A stretch of DNA of 18,527 bases, from the NCBI GenBank assembly GCA_036940085.1, contig JALLBK010000726.1, forward strand, positions 1 to 18,527. Reading direction: 5' to 3'. Made by a program: the position numbers and the translations under genes. Positions 9,344 to 17,095 of the stretch are shown here, piece after piece (position 1 is the first letter of the stretch; every line of letters starts with the position of its first letter). This stretch comes from Discostella pseudostelligera. Lineage: Eukaryota; Bacillariophyta; Thalassiosirophyceae; Thalassiosirales; Thalassiosiraceae. The notes under the pieces were generated by a model, which was not told the DNA's origin, searched no databases, and saw nothing but the letters and a program-made list of their open reading frames with translations.

Positions 9344-9958
9344 ATGAAGAATCCCATCATCATCAAATCCATCGTCATCAAAACATCATTTAATTCATTG
9401 ACAATGAGTCCAATTGCCATCCAAACTCCTCTCAATCCCGAGGTATTGCCCTATCTAGAAACGCTGTCCCCACCACCTACGCCGATTGCCAAGCGAGGAC
9501 GATCCTTCTTTCCAGCCGCAGATGATGCCTCATTGAACGTGCCCATGTTTTTCCCGAAGACCGCATCGATCTTCGGGTCCTATCATGACCAATCTCCTTG
9601 TTCGACGCAACCTGCCAACAAGGACGATAATTCAGTGGATGCTGAGTTGATGTTTATCATCTCATATCCTTCACCCAGATTCCGGTTGGAACAAAGGCGC
9701 ACAGTTACTATTTCACCGCCACCACTGACACCTCCTCAAAATGAAAAATTCGTACTGCAAGTCCCAGACAACTCGTTGAAGTTATTGATACCCAAGTTAC
9801 CTCTGTTGCCAGAGAGGAGCAAGTCGGATAATGTATCATTCACACTAATGAAGAGATCGCATCCCGCTTTAATTCAATCGATGCCTCGACGTCCTACACT
9901 TGACATGAATCATCACAAAGTTGAGAGGCGTCATAGTTATGTAGCCAAGTCTGCGTAG
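9344..9958 (+). CDS. Hypothetical Ser/Thr-Pro-rich protein
   Basis: I do not recognise this 204-codon open frame. It has no signal peptide, no membrane span and no known domain. It is basic and rich in proline-directed sites: MSPIAIQTPL, LETLSPPPTPIAKRGR, SYPSPRF and TISPPPLTPPQ, the kind of sites phosphorylated by CDKs or MAP kinases. The C-terminal third has KR/RR clusters (MKRSHP, MPRRPT, VERRHSYV). A second in-frame ATG at 9404 would give a 184-residue product starting MSPIAIQT and is equally plausible. Both ATGs have A at -3. Coding status rests on length and on a composition less repetitive than the surrounding non-coding DNA; it could still be spurious or one exon of a larger gene. Confidence 0.45.
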   Translation: MKNPIIIKSIVIKTSFNSLTMSPIAIQTPLNPEVLPYLETLSPPPTPIAKRGRSFFPAADDASLNVPMFFPKTASIFGSYHDQSPCSTQPANKDDNSVDAELMFIISYPSPRFRLEQRRTVTISPPPLTPPQNEKFVLQVPDNSLKLLIPKLPLLPERSKSDNVSFTLMKRSHPALIQSMPRRPTLDMNHHKVERRHSYVAKSA

Positions 9959-10533
9959 GTAGTAGGAGGTTGTGTAGACTTATTATGCCCGAAAGTTTTG
10001 AGTGCCATGCGGATCATCGATTGTAATGCTATGCATAGCGGAAGTAGGGAGTGTACAGTGGAAGAATAATTTTGATGAGAGGGTTGGATCAAAGTAGCAG
10101 ACGTAGAAGCAGTTTGTTTTGTTCATGGCTCTCGTAACTTAGCGAGTATTGTGATTCAAACAAACAACTTGTTTCCATATATCTGATATCATATGATGGA
10201 ATCGCAATACCTCTATTAGATGTTTCATTCATTATTAATGTGTGTGATTTCGAGCATTGAGACATTCATTGCAGGCCGATGGGTGATATCCACAAGTACT
10301 CACAAGCCACATCTCTTACTCTGGTAGATAAATAGATGAACGATCTGAGTTGCTAATCTCAGTTGGCACTTTGGCATAGTCGCAGCAGTGCACATGTTGT
10401 CAAGTCAGAGGCGTAGATGCGGTTCTGTGCGTGCTGATTGCGTTTTGATTATGCACAGACACTGAGTTAAATTCGGTAAACAGTGCTTCATCCATGTCAG
10501 AGCCAACTGGAAGACAATCTCGATGCGATTGTA
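9959..10533. other. Intergenic region between the hypothetical ORF and the NT5DC gene
   Basis: This stretch lies downstream of both flanking genes, since the NT5DC gene on the minus strand ends at 10534. No open frame, RNA gene or repeat array was seen. A small inverted repeat, CTGAG-TTGCTAAT-CTCAG, occurs around 10345-10365. Confidence 0.4.
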
Positions 10534-12892
10534 TTATGAAATAGGCAAATAACTTTCACAACACTCTGGATTGCTCCCACGTATTTCATGTGATAACAAC
10601 TTGGGAGATTCTGGATAGAATCGATGATGTGGACTGTAATGCCGAAGACTTCCAACATTGCTCATGTACAAATCGCAATACCGACGTAATGAATGCGCAA
10701 ACAACGATGGAGTGTATCTTGCGCGGAAGACTGATCCGAAGGGATTACCAAGTAGTCGAGTTTGTTCATCTCTCCACCTTGACACTGTCCTCTCCAGTTT
10801 ATCCATAACTTCCAAGTCCTCTTTTGAGCGCAAATCCGTGCCTAACCGTTGTTGATACAATCGCAATGTGTTCAGAAGCATTTCAATGGCTCGATCGGCA
10901 ATGATGAACTCTTTCTTTCGTTGTAATTCAATCTCCCATCCAACTTCCGGGGTTACGGCGGCTGTAGTCCAACCAAACTCTCGTTTTGCATCGACAAGGT
11001 CCGCAAAGAGCGAGTCACCAATGTACATTACGTTGGGAGATGTAAATGGAGAGTAGATGTCGTTGTACGGAGGGTCATTTTCATCTTGCGAGAATGAAAG
11101 CGGTGAGCGCCAGTTGATAAGCTCGATGAGCTCCTTGAGGCATCCGGAGGTGTAAACATGTTCTTTTTCCAGCTTGTCAACCTGTTGCAGGGGCATTGTC
11201 CATTAGTGAAATCAATCATAGATTCATCAGCTAATAATTGGTCTAAAACATGCATCATCTTTTTCGATTTCTTACCTGCTTAAACTTGACCTTTCCAGTA
11301 ACAATATCCACTTCCCTGAATGGTCGATTGTCTTCAGTGTAGAAAGCTGGCTTCCCTGCAGAGGTAATAACTACATCCCACTGATCGCGCCAGCCCGGAC
11401 CAACGACATAATTCATCCCAGCGTTGCAATACCAAAAAGGCGAGTTGCTGCTCAAACAAGAAGTTTATAGACACGAAGGTTGATTATTAGGCAACAAATC
11501 CATTTCATGTTCGCATCATCATCATCCCGCTCTTTCTCACCTAACAAAAATCAATCGTTTTCCACTCTGCTTCAAACTATCCAACACCTTCTTCAAATGT
11601 GGACTTTGTTCAAAATACCGTTCCGGCTCTTCCGCCACCCTCCTATGAAACTCTCCACTAATATGCGTCCCGGTAATACTACCCAATACATCCGTCACTG
11701 CACTGCGTGGACAGAATCTTATTTTCCTATCGAGAAAGTATTGCACAGTATCAGCCATTAAACAACATTCCGCCATGGAGAATAAATCATTGAGTGGTTT
11801 GAGACGTATTTTACGTTTCGAGGGCGACAGGGAGCGTTTGCCACTGTATTCGGCCACGAGACGTGGACGGGAGACACGATGTCGACCTTCCCATGCTACG
11901 GCTACTTTGTGGGTGTAGGAGAGATGGCAGATCCATCCGTTTTCACGATCGACGGCTAGTCCTGTGTCGGTAGGAAAGGAATATGATAAAAAATTGAGTT
12001 TTGCACGAGATGTAGGTGTAGTGCATTTCTTCCTATCAACATCATTGCATCAAGTACAAAATATCATGTGGACAACAACTGCTTCCTCTCTCTCACCTCG
12101 TATACTAAAAAATGGATCAAACTTTAACCCGGCACTAAGCATCTCACGCGGATATTCCTTCTCTTCGACCAATCGTTTGAGTGACATGTCATATATCAAC
12201 GAGAGTAGTTCGGTAGTGTAAGTGACGAGAGTGTAATCGAAATCAAAACCGACAGTGTCAACCTTGCCCAAATCAACGTACGAGTTGGCATAGACGGATG
12301 ATTCGATATTGTTGGTTAGGAGATTGGAAAGGATGCAGTCTTCATCGTCTTCATCGAAGTCATCATCTGAATCTGATATGTTGTTGTTGTTCATGTTACC
12401 ATCGATGTCTGTTTGTGACACTATGTCATCATCATCGCCCATGCCATCCAGTGACGAAGATGATGATGCGTAAGATGCCAGCACCTCTTCATGCATCAAC
12501 TGCAATGCCTTTTCTGCCCGGGATAAAATCTCATTGGCATCGTGATTGGTGGGATGACGTGGCAGTGTGGTCATGGAGACGTAGTCATTATTATTGTTGC
12601 CGCTGCTACTGTCATTGTTATTAGTGCTAGAAGATGGAAGAATTGGGATGCTGATAGCGTACAAGGACGAAGATCTACAACATGATGTCGTCGTCGTCGT
12701 CGTCGATGGAGGGACGACCCTGCGGGCATTGATATTGATGGCGGTGGCGTGGACACGGACTGCCACTTGGAAGGAGTGCACCCCGATAATTACGTCGCTT
12801 ACAATGGTAGTGATGATAACCACGATGGATAAGTACGCCGCGAGGGTGAGTGGTGGCGTCATCATGGTCATTGTCGTGATACCATTGGCCAT
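10534..12892 (-). CDS. HAD-superfamily 5'-nucleotidase, NT5DC2/NT5C2 type, with targeting presequence
   Basis: Four exons read on the minus strand: 12892-12097, 11961-11541, 11447-11276 and 11181-10534. The introns are 135, 93 and 94 nt, all GT-AG; the product is 678 aa. The HAD core is complete: nucleophile motif D217-F-D219-Y-T221, FSIRGLAVD across the first junction, IFVSNSPF (motif II) across the second, and YIGDSLFADL (D519, D524). The C terminus has GSVFRARYTPSLFAHSLRRYCDLY and HRFYPE, as in animal NT5DC2/3. Members hydrolyse purine monophosphates (NT5C2 on IMP/GMP), but the substrates of NT5DC types are unclear. The N terminus (about 1-40) is a hydrophobic signal peptide ending VHS|FQV, suggesting plastid or ER-route targeting. 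An Asn/Ser-rich and then very acidic linker (about 85-190) precedes the enzyme. Start choice between M1, M8, M10 and M11 is open. Confidence 0.88.
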
Positions 12893-12969
12893 AGGGCGGA
12901 AGATTCGGCGGTGGCGGCGGGCGGCGGCAATGGCAATGATGATGATGTGCCATGGGGGCAGAGTCGACG

Positions 12970-13002
12970 ACGTCAGCCGACGTCAGCTTGATGTTCTGAC
13001 GC
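12970..13002. promoter_or_regulatory. CRE-like cluster (ACGTCA, ACGTCA, TGACGC)
   Basis: ACGTCA at 12970-12975 and again at 12980-12985 (10 nt apart, within CGACGTCAGC repeats), then TGACGC at 12997-13002. These hexamers match the three CO2/cAMP-responsive elements described for the Phaeodactylum carbonic anhydrase PtCA1 promoter (TGACGT, ACGTCA, TGACGC), which are bound by bZIP factors. The match is seen in the sequence; function at this site is inferred. Confidence 0.45.
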
Positions 13003-13059
13003 CAGACAGACGAAAGCCAAATCCGCAGCATTCGCGCAGGTTCGCGCGCGCCGCCACAC

Positions 13060-13130
13060 ACTTCACCTTCTTCGCTTCACCTTCACCTTCACCTTCATTA
13101 ACCACTTCACCGTCACCTTCATTACCATCG
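13060..13130 (+). repeat. TTCACC/TTCATT hexanucleotide repeat
   Basis: Successive CTTCACC, TTCACC, TTCACC, TTCATT, CTTCACC and TTCATT units form a pyrimidine-rich leader before the D27-like start codon. Confidence 0.7.
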
Positions 13131-13179
13131 ACATCACCATTAATCCATGCCTATGCACCGATTGTCCATTAACTCAAGC

Positions 13180-14724
13180 ATGGCGAAACATTTGAAACGT
13201 CCCTCCATTGTGTCTTCATTGGCCTCGGCTGCTTTCGTCATCGGCGGGTCAATCATAATCGCCATCGCGAGCGACATCTGCTTGTGTGATGCCTTCTCCG
13301 ATGCTGGTCGGCAATCAGTCATGCTCGTACCGTCTTCTTCGTCACTACTCACATCATTGTACTCGAAACAGATAAATCGGTTTCATCGAATTCGAAATCA
13401 TGTATCTACAACTCCTACCCTGCCATCATTATTCATGTCATCCTCTACCCAAAATGATGGCAACAACAACGATGAAGGTGACGCTGACGTGCTGGCTGCA
13501 ATCATCAACGGGTTAACTCGCGAACTACAAGAAATATCCCAATGCACCTCCATTGTATACAATTATCTATCAAAGCCCGATGGAGAAGTATCCGCCACGG
13601 ATGTTGTTCAGGCATGTGATGCTGTCGACGACGCTGCAACTACCTTGTCGCCTTCATCAACATACACATCTTCTTCCTCTTCACTACCGGTGACAATATC
13701 CTATCTCAATCAATACCTCTCACTACGACGACGTTCACACGAATTCGGTCGATATCATCTCCTAGTGAAGCTACTACGATCCAACTACGATGCCTATGTT
13801 AGCACCGCTGAGTTTTTATCACCTAGTCGTATCAAGCGAATGGATTTGCCCAATGTCCAGGATGTCAAATACTACTCGCCAATTAACAATGATGACGATG
13901 CAACTGCAAATACGTCTGCTGACAACACTGCCGTGGTCGTCGCGAAAATGGAAGTGGCGGGTGTAGATGCAGATGCAGAGTCAGAAGTACCACTTGTGCC
14001 AGACTGCACACTCCAAAACATGACCTACAACACCTCCCCCCTCGATGCACTCCTCCTCTCCATCTTTCGTAAATTCGTATCCGAATACACCCAAATGCCA
14101 ATGCGTGAGGATATTTCTGGAATCGAAGGATTGGTCGTCCAAGGTCGATCATACATGACCAAGGATTTACCCGAGGGTACATCCTACTCTGAACATGCGA
14201 ATACGCAACATGATATGGTCAAGACGGTACTTGATCGATTGATGACACCTGTATTACCACCCTTTTATCGAATATTCATGTCGGGGATAGTACCCTCCAA
14301 CAACAACTTGCCGGAAAATATACAAGGGAAACAGCTAGGTCCATGGTTCTACGCACCGTACTTAACCTCCATTGTCACACCCATCTTTTTTGGTTTCCTC
14401 GTCGGACCATCCTATCCCAACCGACGCAGGGATGGACAACATGGTGGGCTTGTGGTTGAGAAATGTAAATTTTTGCAAGAGAGTCAATGTAAGGGATTGT
14501 GTTTACATCAATGCAAATTACCAGCGCAGGAATTCTTTGCGGAAACATTGGGGTTGGAATTGAGTGTGTCGCCGAATTTTGTTACGCAGGAATGTCAATG
14601 GTCGTTTGGGGAACGACCGGTGGAGGTGCGTGAGGATAGTTCATTTCCGGTGGGGTGTTTGGCGGGATGTGAATCAAGAAAGGGTATGGCCGCAAAGAAG
14701 AGGGGAGATGACATATGCATGTGA
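13180..14724 (+). CDS. D27: DWARF27-like protein (DUF4033), putative plastid carotenoid isomerase
   Basis: Intronless. The C-terminal third is a DUF4033 domain (about residues 360-480): PPFYRIFMSG, TPIFFGFLVGP, then EKCKFLQESQCKGLCLHQCKLP, PAQEFFAETLGLEL, VSPNF, and CQWSFGE. In land plants D27 is an iron-containing plastid enzyme isomerising all-trans to 9-cis beta-carotene, the first strigolactone step; algae have several D27-like paralogues of less certain substrate. A helical region (about 285-305, ALLLSIFRKFVSEY) precedes it, as in plant D27. The N terminus is a signal peptide ending near CLCDAF|SDAG, with Phe at the cleavage region, pointing to the plastid. A low-complexity acidic, Ser-rich middle separates it from the domain. 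I prefer the third in-frame ATG (13180, A at -3 and G at +4); the first, at 13147, would add 11 residues in a poor context. Confidence 0.85.
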   Translation: MAKHLKRPSIVSSLASAAFVIGGSIIIAIASDICLCDAFSDAGRQSVMLVPSSSSLLTSLYSKQINRFHRIRNHVSTTPTLPSLFMSSSTQNDGNNNDEGDADVLAAIINGLTRELQEISQCTSIVYNYLSKPDGEVSATDVVQACDAVDDAATTLSPSSTYTSSSSSLPVTISYLNQYLSLRRRSHEFGRYHLLVKLLRSNYDAYVSTAEFLSPSRIKRMDLPNVQDVKYYSPINNDDDATANTSADNTAVVVAKMEVAGVDADAESEVPLVPDCTLQNMTYNTSPLDALLLSIFRKFVSEYTQMPMREDISGIEGLVVQGRSYMTKDLPEGTSYSEHANTQHDMVKTVLDRLMTPVLPPFYRIFMSGIVPSNNNLPENIQGKQLGPWFYAPYLTSIVTPIFFGFLVGPSYPNRRRDGQHGGLVVEKCKFLQESQCKGLCLHQCKLPAQEFFAETLGLELSVSPNFVTQECQWSFGERPVEVREDSSFPVGCLAGCESRKGMAAKKRGDDICM

Positions 14725-14944
14725 TGGAGCAAGATTGGGAGGCGAAGTGTGGAGCAGTGAGGGAAGGATAGAGAGCTAACGGGAACCAACCCATAGATAC
14801 TATCTCGATTTGAGTCGAATAACGGAATACATCGGATGAACTGAGATGATCAAAAAGGAGTTCTGTATCTCACAGTACAAATTAAGTTGGGTCTATCGAC
14901 TTAGTTTATGCTTAATGAATGTACTGAACTTAGTTGAGACAAAT
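14725..14944. other. Convergent 3' region between the D27-like gene and Lhcx copy A
   Basis: 220 nt between two stop codons on opposite strands. No repeat, RNA gene or clear polyA hexamer was seen. Confidence 0.4.
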
Positions 14945-15650
14945 TTACAGGGCAAGGTGCTCGAGGATTCCCTTGCCATCGACGGCCTCCTGGGCCAAGA
15001 AACCAGCAGCGGCAAGCATAGCAAGACGACCGTTCTGAAGCTCCTTTGTGATCNACGGCCTCCTGGGCCAAGAAACCAGCAGCGGCAAGCATAGCAAGAC
15101 GACCGTTCTGAAGCTCCTTTGTGATCATCATGTTCAACTCTTCGGGATCCTCGGGCTTCAAGCCAAGGGGATCAAATCCAATATCTCCAGGGTAGTAGTT
15201 GTCGCGCAAAAGTCCTGGCTGATCGTACGACGCATCGGCGGGGTCAACCCATCCAATCTGAGCACGCTGAGCCTCGGCAGCTCCAATGAAGGTGATGATC
15301 AAAGCATCCCAGCCATCGGGCACCTGAAGGAAGTGGGTGATGGCAGGTCCAGAGATCTGGGCATCGAAAAGGAAAGAGCTGCCTTCGACGGCCTCGCCAA
15401 CCAAGAATCCGAGAACGGCGAGCATGGCAACACGGCCGTGGGTGACCTCGGCCTCACGGTAACGCTTCAAGGTCTTCTCGTCGGCCTTGGCGGCGAAGCC
15501 AAGAGGATCGAAGAAGCCCATGGGAGCAAGGGCGCCGGGCATGTTGTCGACGGTGAAAGCGTTCATGGCGGTGGAGGTCTTGGCCATGGGGGCGGGAGCG
15601 AAGGCAGCGGCAGAGCCGGCAAGAAGGGAGGCGATGGCAAGCTTCATCAT
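14945..15650 (-). CDS. Lhcx: Lhcx-type fucoxanthin-chlorophyll protein, copy A (frame broken by an assembly join)
   Basis: Thylakoid antenna protein of the Lhcx (LI818/LHCSR-related) group, which in diatoms supports energy-dependent quenching of excess light. The presequence is MMKLAIASLLAGSAAA|FAPAP, the classic bipartite plastid signal. Helix 1 carries REAEVTHGRVAMLAVLGFLVGEAVEG; the Lhcx signature SSFLFDAQISGPAITH follows; helix 2 runs IITFIGAAEAQRAQIGWVDP; then DNYYPGDIGFDPLGL; helix 3 is KELQNGRLAMLAAAGFLAQEA. As given, the frame breaks at the N (15054). If the 73 extra bases (one 72-nt copy plus N) are an artefact, the protein is 210 aa, ends in GILEHLAL and has its stop at 14947-14945, the normal Lhcx length and ending. 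Intronless. Placement among Lhcx paralogues is not resolved. Confidence 0.9.
14982..15126. repeat. Perfect 72-nt duplication flanking a single N (assembly join)
   Basis: Bases 14982-15053 and 15055-15126 are identical over 72 nt and are separated only by the N at 15054. The duplicated stretch codes for Lhcx helix 3. The offset of 73 shifts the frame. Identical flanks around one placeholder base are typical of two contigs whose overlap was not merged. Confidence 0.93.
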
Positions 15651-15688
15651 GGTTGGAATATGTGGGTGTGTTGATGATTCGTTCGGAA

Positions 15689-15698
15689 GAATTATGAG
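15689..15698 (-). promoter_or_regulatory. CTCATAATTC element of Lhcx copy A (candidate initiator)
   Basis: On the minus strand this reads CTCATAATTC and starts about 48 nt before the ATG (39 nt gap). The same 10 bases occur at the same distance before the other two antenna genes here. It sits at the head of a conserved leader (CCGAACGAATCATCA) shared with copy B, as expected at or near a transcription start. Confidence 0.5.
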
Positions 15699-15799
15699 GA
15701 TGTTAAATCGATTGGCTGTCGGCGGCGGTGATTGTGGAGGCCGATCGAGTCATCTCCGCGATGAAACGTATGCGTCCAAACAATGATGTGTTCTCAAAG

Positions 15800-15818
15800 A
15801 TTCTACGGATTCCTACGT
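15800..15818 (-). promoter_or_regulatory. Conserved Lhcx upstream block, copy A
   Basis: On the minus strand it reads ACGTAGGAATCCGTAGAAT, matching copy B at 18283-18301 in 18 of 19 bases. It lies about 150 nt before the start codon, against about 145 nt in copy B. CACCAAAAA occurs roughly 20 nt further upstream in both. The sequence between the blocks is otherwise unlike. Confidence 0.6.
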
Positions 15819-16057
15819 TGAAATCGAATTGGATCTTTTTGGTGACGCAGTGTTTGTGAGAACCCCATGGCCACTGCCGCCGCCACCCACCACCACCACC
15901 ACCGACGACGATATGGCACGATGACGATGGATCTTTGGTAGATGATTCGACACCCCACGGACACGATGTTGTGATCACAGGAGCAGGAGCCACTGACTCA
16001 CCCATTTGTTGCTTGAATGAAATGGTATGATGTACTCTAGAGAAGTAAACGTAGACA

Positions 16058-16067
16058 CTCATAATTC
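16058..16067 (+). promoter_or_regulatory. CTCATAATTC element of the FCP gene at 16105
   Basis: An exact copy of the 10-nt element of both Lhcx genes, ending 37 nt before the ATG. The surrounding leader does not resemble the Lhcx leaders, so the match is not simply recent duplication. Confidence 0.5.
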
Positions 16068-16104
16068 ATAGGTACTTAGTTCGTCTCAACTACTACTCAT
16101 CACG

Positions 16105-16866
16105 ATGCTGAAGCTAGCCATGTTTTCCACCGCCGTATGGGCAACTGTCGCATTTGCTCCTGCCGGCATTCATTCGTCAAAGTCTGCTCTTCACTCTACC
16201 CCGGGAGATATCCCAGCCGACATACCGCAACCACCTGCCATCAAAGCTATCAATGGTTGGGTTCCCGACGAGAACGCCAAGTGTTATGGTCTACCAGGCG
16301 CCGTCGCACCCACCGGCTACTTCGATCCTCTCGGTTTTGCGCAATCTGGAATCACATTGAATGACATCAAGCGTAATCGCGAGTCGGAGGTCATGCACGG
16401 CCGCGTCGCGATGTTAGCCACCGTTGGGTACCTCGTCGGTGAATCCTTCCCAGGTCCATTCGGTCTCACTGGTCCAGCCAACGAACAACTTGCGCAAGTC
16501 CCCGCTTTCCCTTTCACTCTCCTCACTGGTCTTATTGCCGCGGCAGAATTGAAGCGTGCCACTATCGGATGGGTCGAACCTGATTTTGCCAACTGGAGCA
16601 AGACACTTTGGACTTTGCGCGACAATTACTACCCCGGAGATCTCGGATTCGATCCTCTTGGATTGAAGCCCTCCGATTCTAAGAAATTCGCTGACATGCA
16701 AACGAGGGAATTGCAAAATGGTCGTCTTGCCATGATCGGTGCCGCTGGTATGTGCGCACAGGAAATTTTCAACCATAGGACGATCATTGGTACTATTGAT
16801 TTCTACAACAAAGTGTTTTCTGGAGTCAACCCCTATGAGAGCTGCGGTGATGGTGTAATCTGTTAA
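16105..16866 (+). CDS. Fucoxanthin-chlorophyll a/c-binding protein, divergent Lhcx-like
   Basis: Intronless, 253 aa, thylakoid light-harvesting family. The signal peptide ends WATVA|FAPAG (plastid bipartite signal). Chlorophyll-binding helices: helix 1 NRESEVMHGRVAMLATVGYLVGES, helix 2 around LLTGLIAAAELKRATIGWVEP, then DNYYPGDLGFDPLGLKPSD, and helix 3 RELQNGRLAMIGAAGMCAQE. Helix spacing and the DNYYPGD and LKPSD motifs resemble Lhcx, but the Lhcx loop after helix 1 is replaced by FPGPFGLTGPANEQLAQVP. There is an extra N-terminal stretch before helix 1 (ADIPQPPAIKAINGWVPDENAKCYG) and a ~30-residue C-terminal extension ending GVNPYESCGDGVIC. Helix 1 and helix 3 Glu/Arg ligand pairs are intact. 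It is transcribed divergently from Lhcx copy A. Whether it belongs to Lhcx or a neighbouring clade needs a tree. Confidence 0.9.
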   Translation: MLKLAMFSTAVWATVAFAPAGIHSSKSALHSTPGDIPADIPQPPAIKAINGWVPDENAKCYGLPGAVAPTGYFDPLGFAQSGITLNDIKRNRESEVMHGRVAMLATVGYLVGESFPGPFGLTGPANEQLAQVPAFPFTLLTGLIAAAELKRATIGWVEPDFANWSKTLWTLRDNYYPGDLGFDPLGLKPSDSKKFADMQTRELQNGRLAMIGAAGMCAQEIFNHRTIIGTIDFYNKVFSGVNPYESCGDGVIC

Positions 16867-17095
16867 ACTAGAGAACTCATAATTATTTGTAACTCAGTAT
16901 CTTCCCACTTATCTCCGGCCCTATTAAGTTCACTTACAAAACAGGAATTTGCAGGATATGTGGGAGTAGCATCGGTTGAATCAGGTTGGTTTGAAATGCA
17001 CCGTTCCTCAACTACTATACCAAATTGATTTACAAGCAACATCTCGTTTCGAATATTTCGGTGGTTGAGAGAAATATCTGTGCTTTCTTTGCAAC
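16867..17095. other. Convergent 3' region between the FCP and MBL-fold genes
   Basis: 229 nt between stop codons on opposite strands, A/T-rich, with no distinct element. CTCATAATT recurs at 16876-16884, just after the FCP stop and away from any start codon. Confidence 0.4.

Larger units (their letters stand above)
12893..13146. promoter_or_regulatory. Divergent promoter region between the NT5DC and D27-like genes
   Basis: About 250 nt separate two genes transcribed away from each other. It contains a GGCGG-rich patch (12902-12930), the CRE-like cluster, and a TTCACC/TTCATT hexanucleotide repeat (about 13060-13130) just before the D27-like leader. There is no room for two independent long promoters, so shared control is plausible. 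Confidence 0.55.
15651..16104. promoter_or_regulatory. Divergent promoter region between Lhcx copy A and the Lhcx-like FCP gene
   Basis: 454 nt between two start codons facing away from each other. It holds the conserved Lhcx blocks on the minus strand (15689-15698 and 15800-15818) and CTCATAATTC on the plus strand at 16058-16067, 38 nt before the FCP start. A CCACCACCACC-rich patch lies at about 15882-15908. A minus-strand open frame spanning 15703-16062 covers all these elements and is treated as chance. Confidence 0.6.

Noticed and set aside
12594..13172. Plus-strand open frame opposite NT5DC exon 1 and across the divergent promoter
   Set aside because: It is the complement of a supported exon, low-complexity (Met/Val/Thr runs from GATGAT and GTCGTC repeats), and would erase the promoter.
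14982..15126. A genuine biological tandem duplication within Lhcx helix 3
   Set aside because: The copies are identical, separated by exactly one N, and break the frame of an otherwise intact gene. An unmerged contig overlap explains all three facts.
15048..15674. A 208-codon plus-strand open frame opposite Lhcx copy A
   Set aside because: It is the complement of a clear Lhcx coding region and starts at the N join; no protein family resemblance.
15703..16062. A 119-codon minus-strand open frame upstream of Lhcx copy A
   Set aside because: It overlaps the conserved promoter blocks and includes a Gly run from a CCACC microsatellite; copy B has no equivalent frame.
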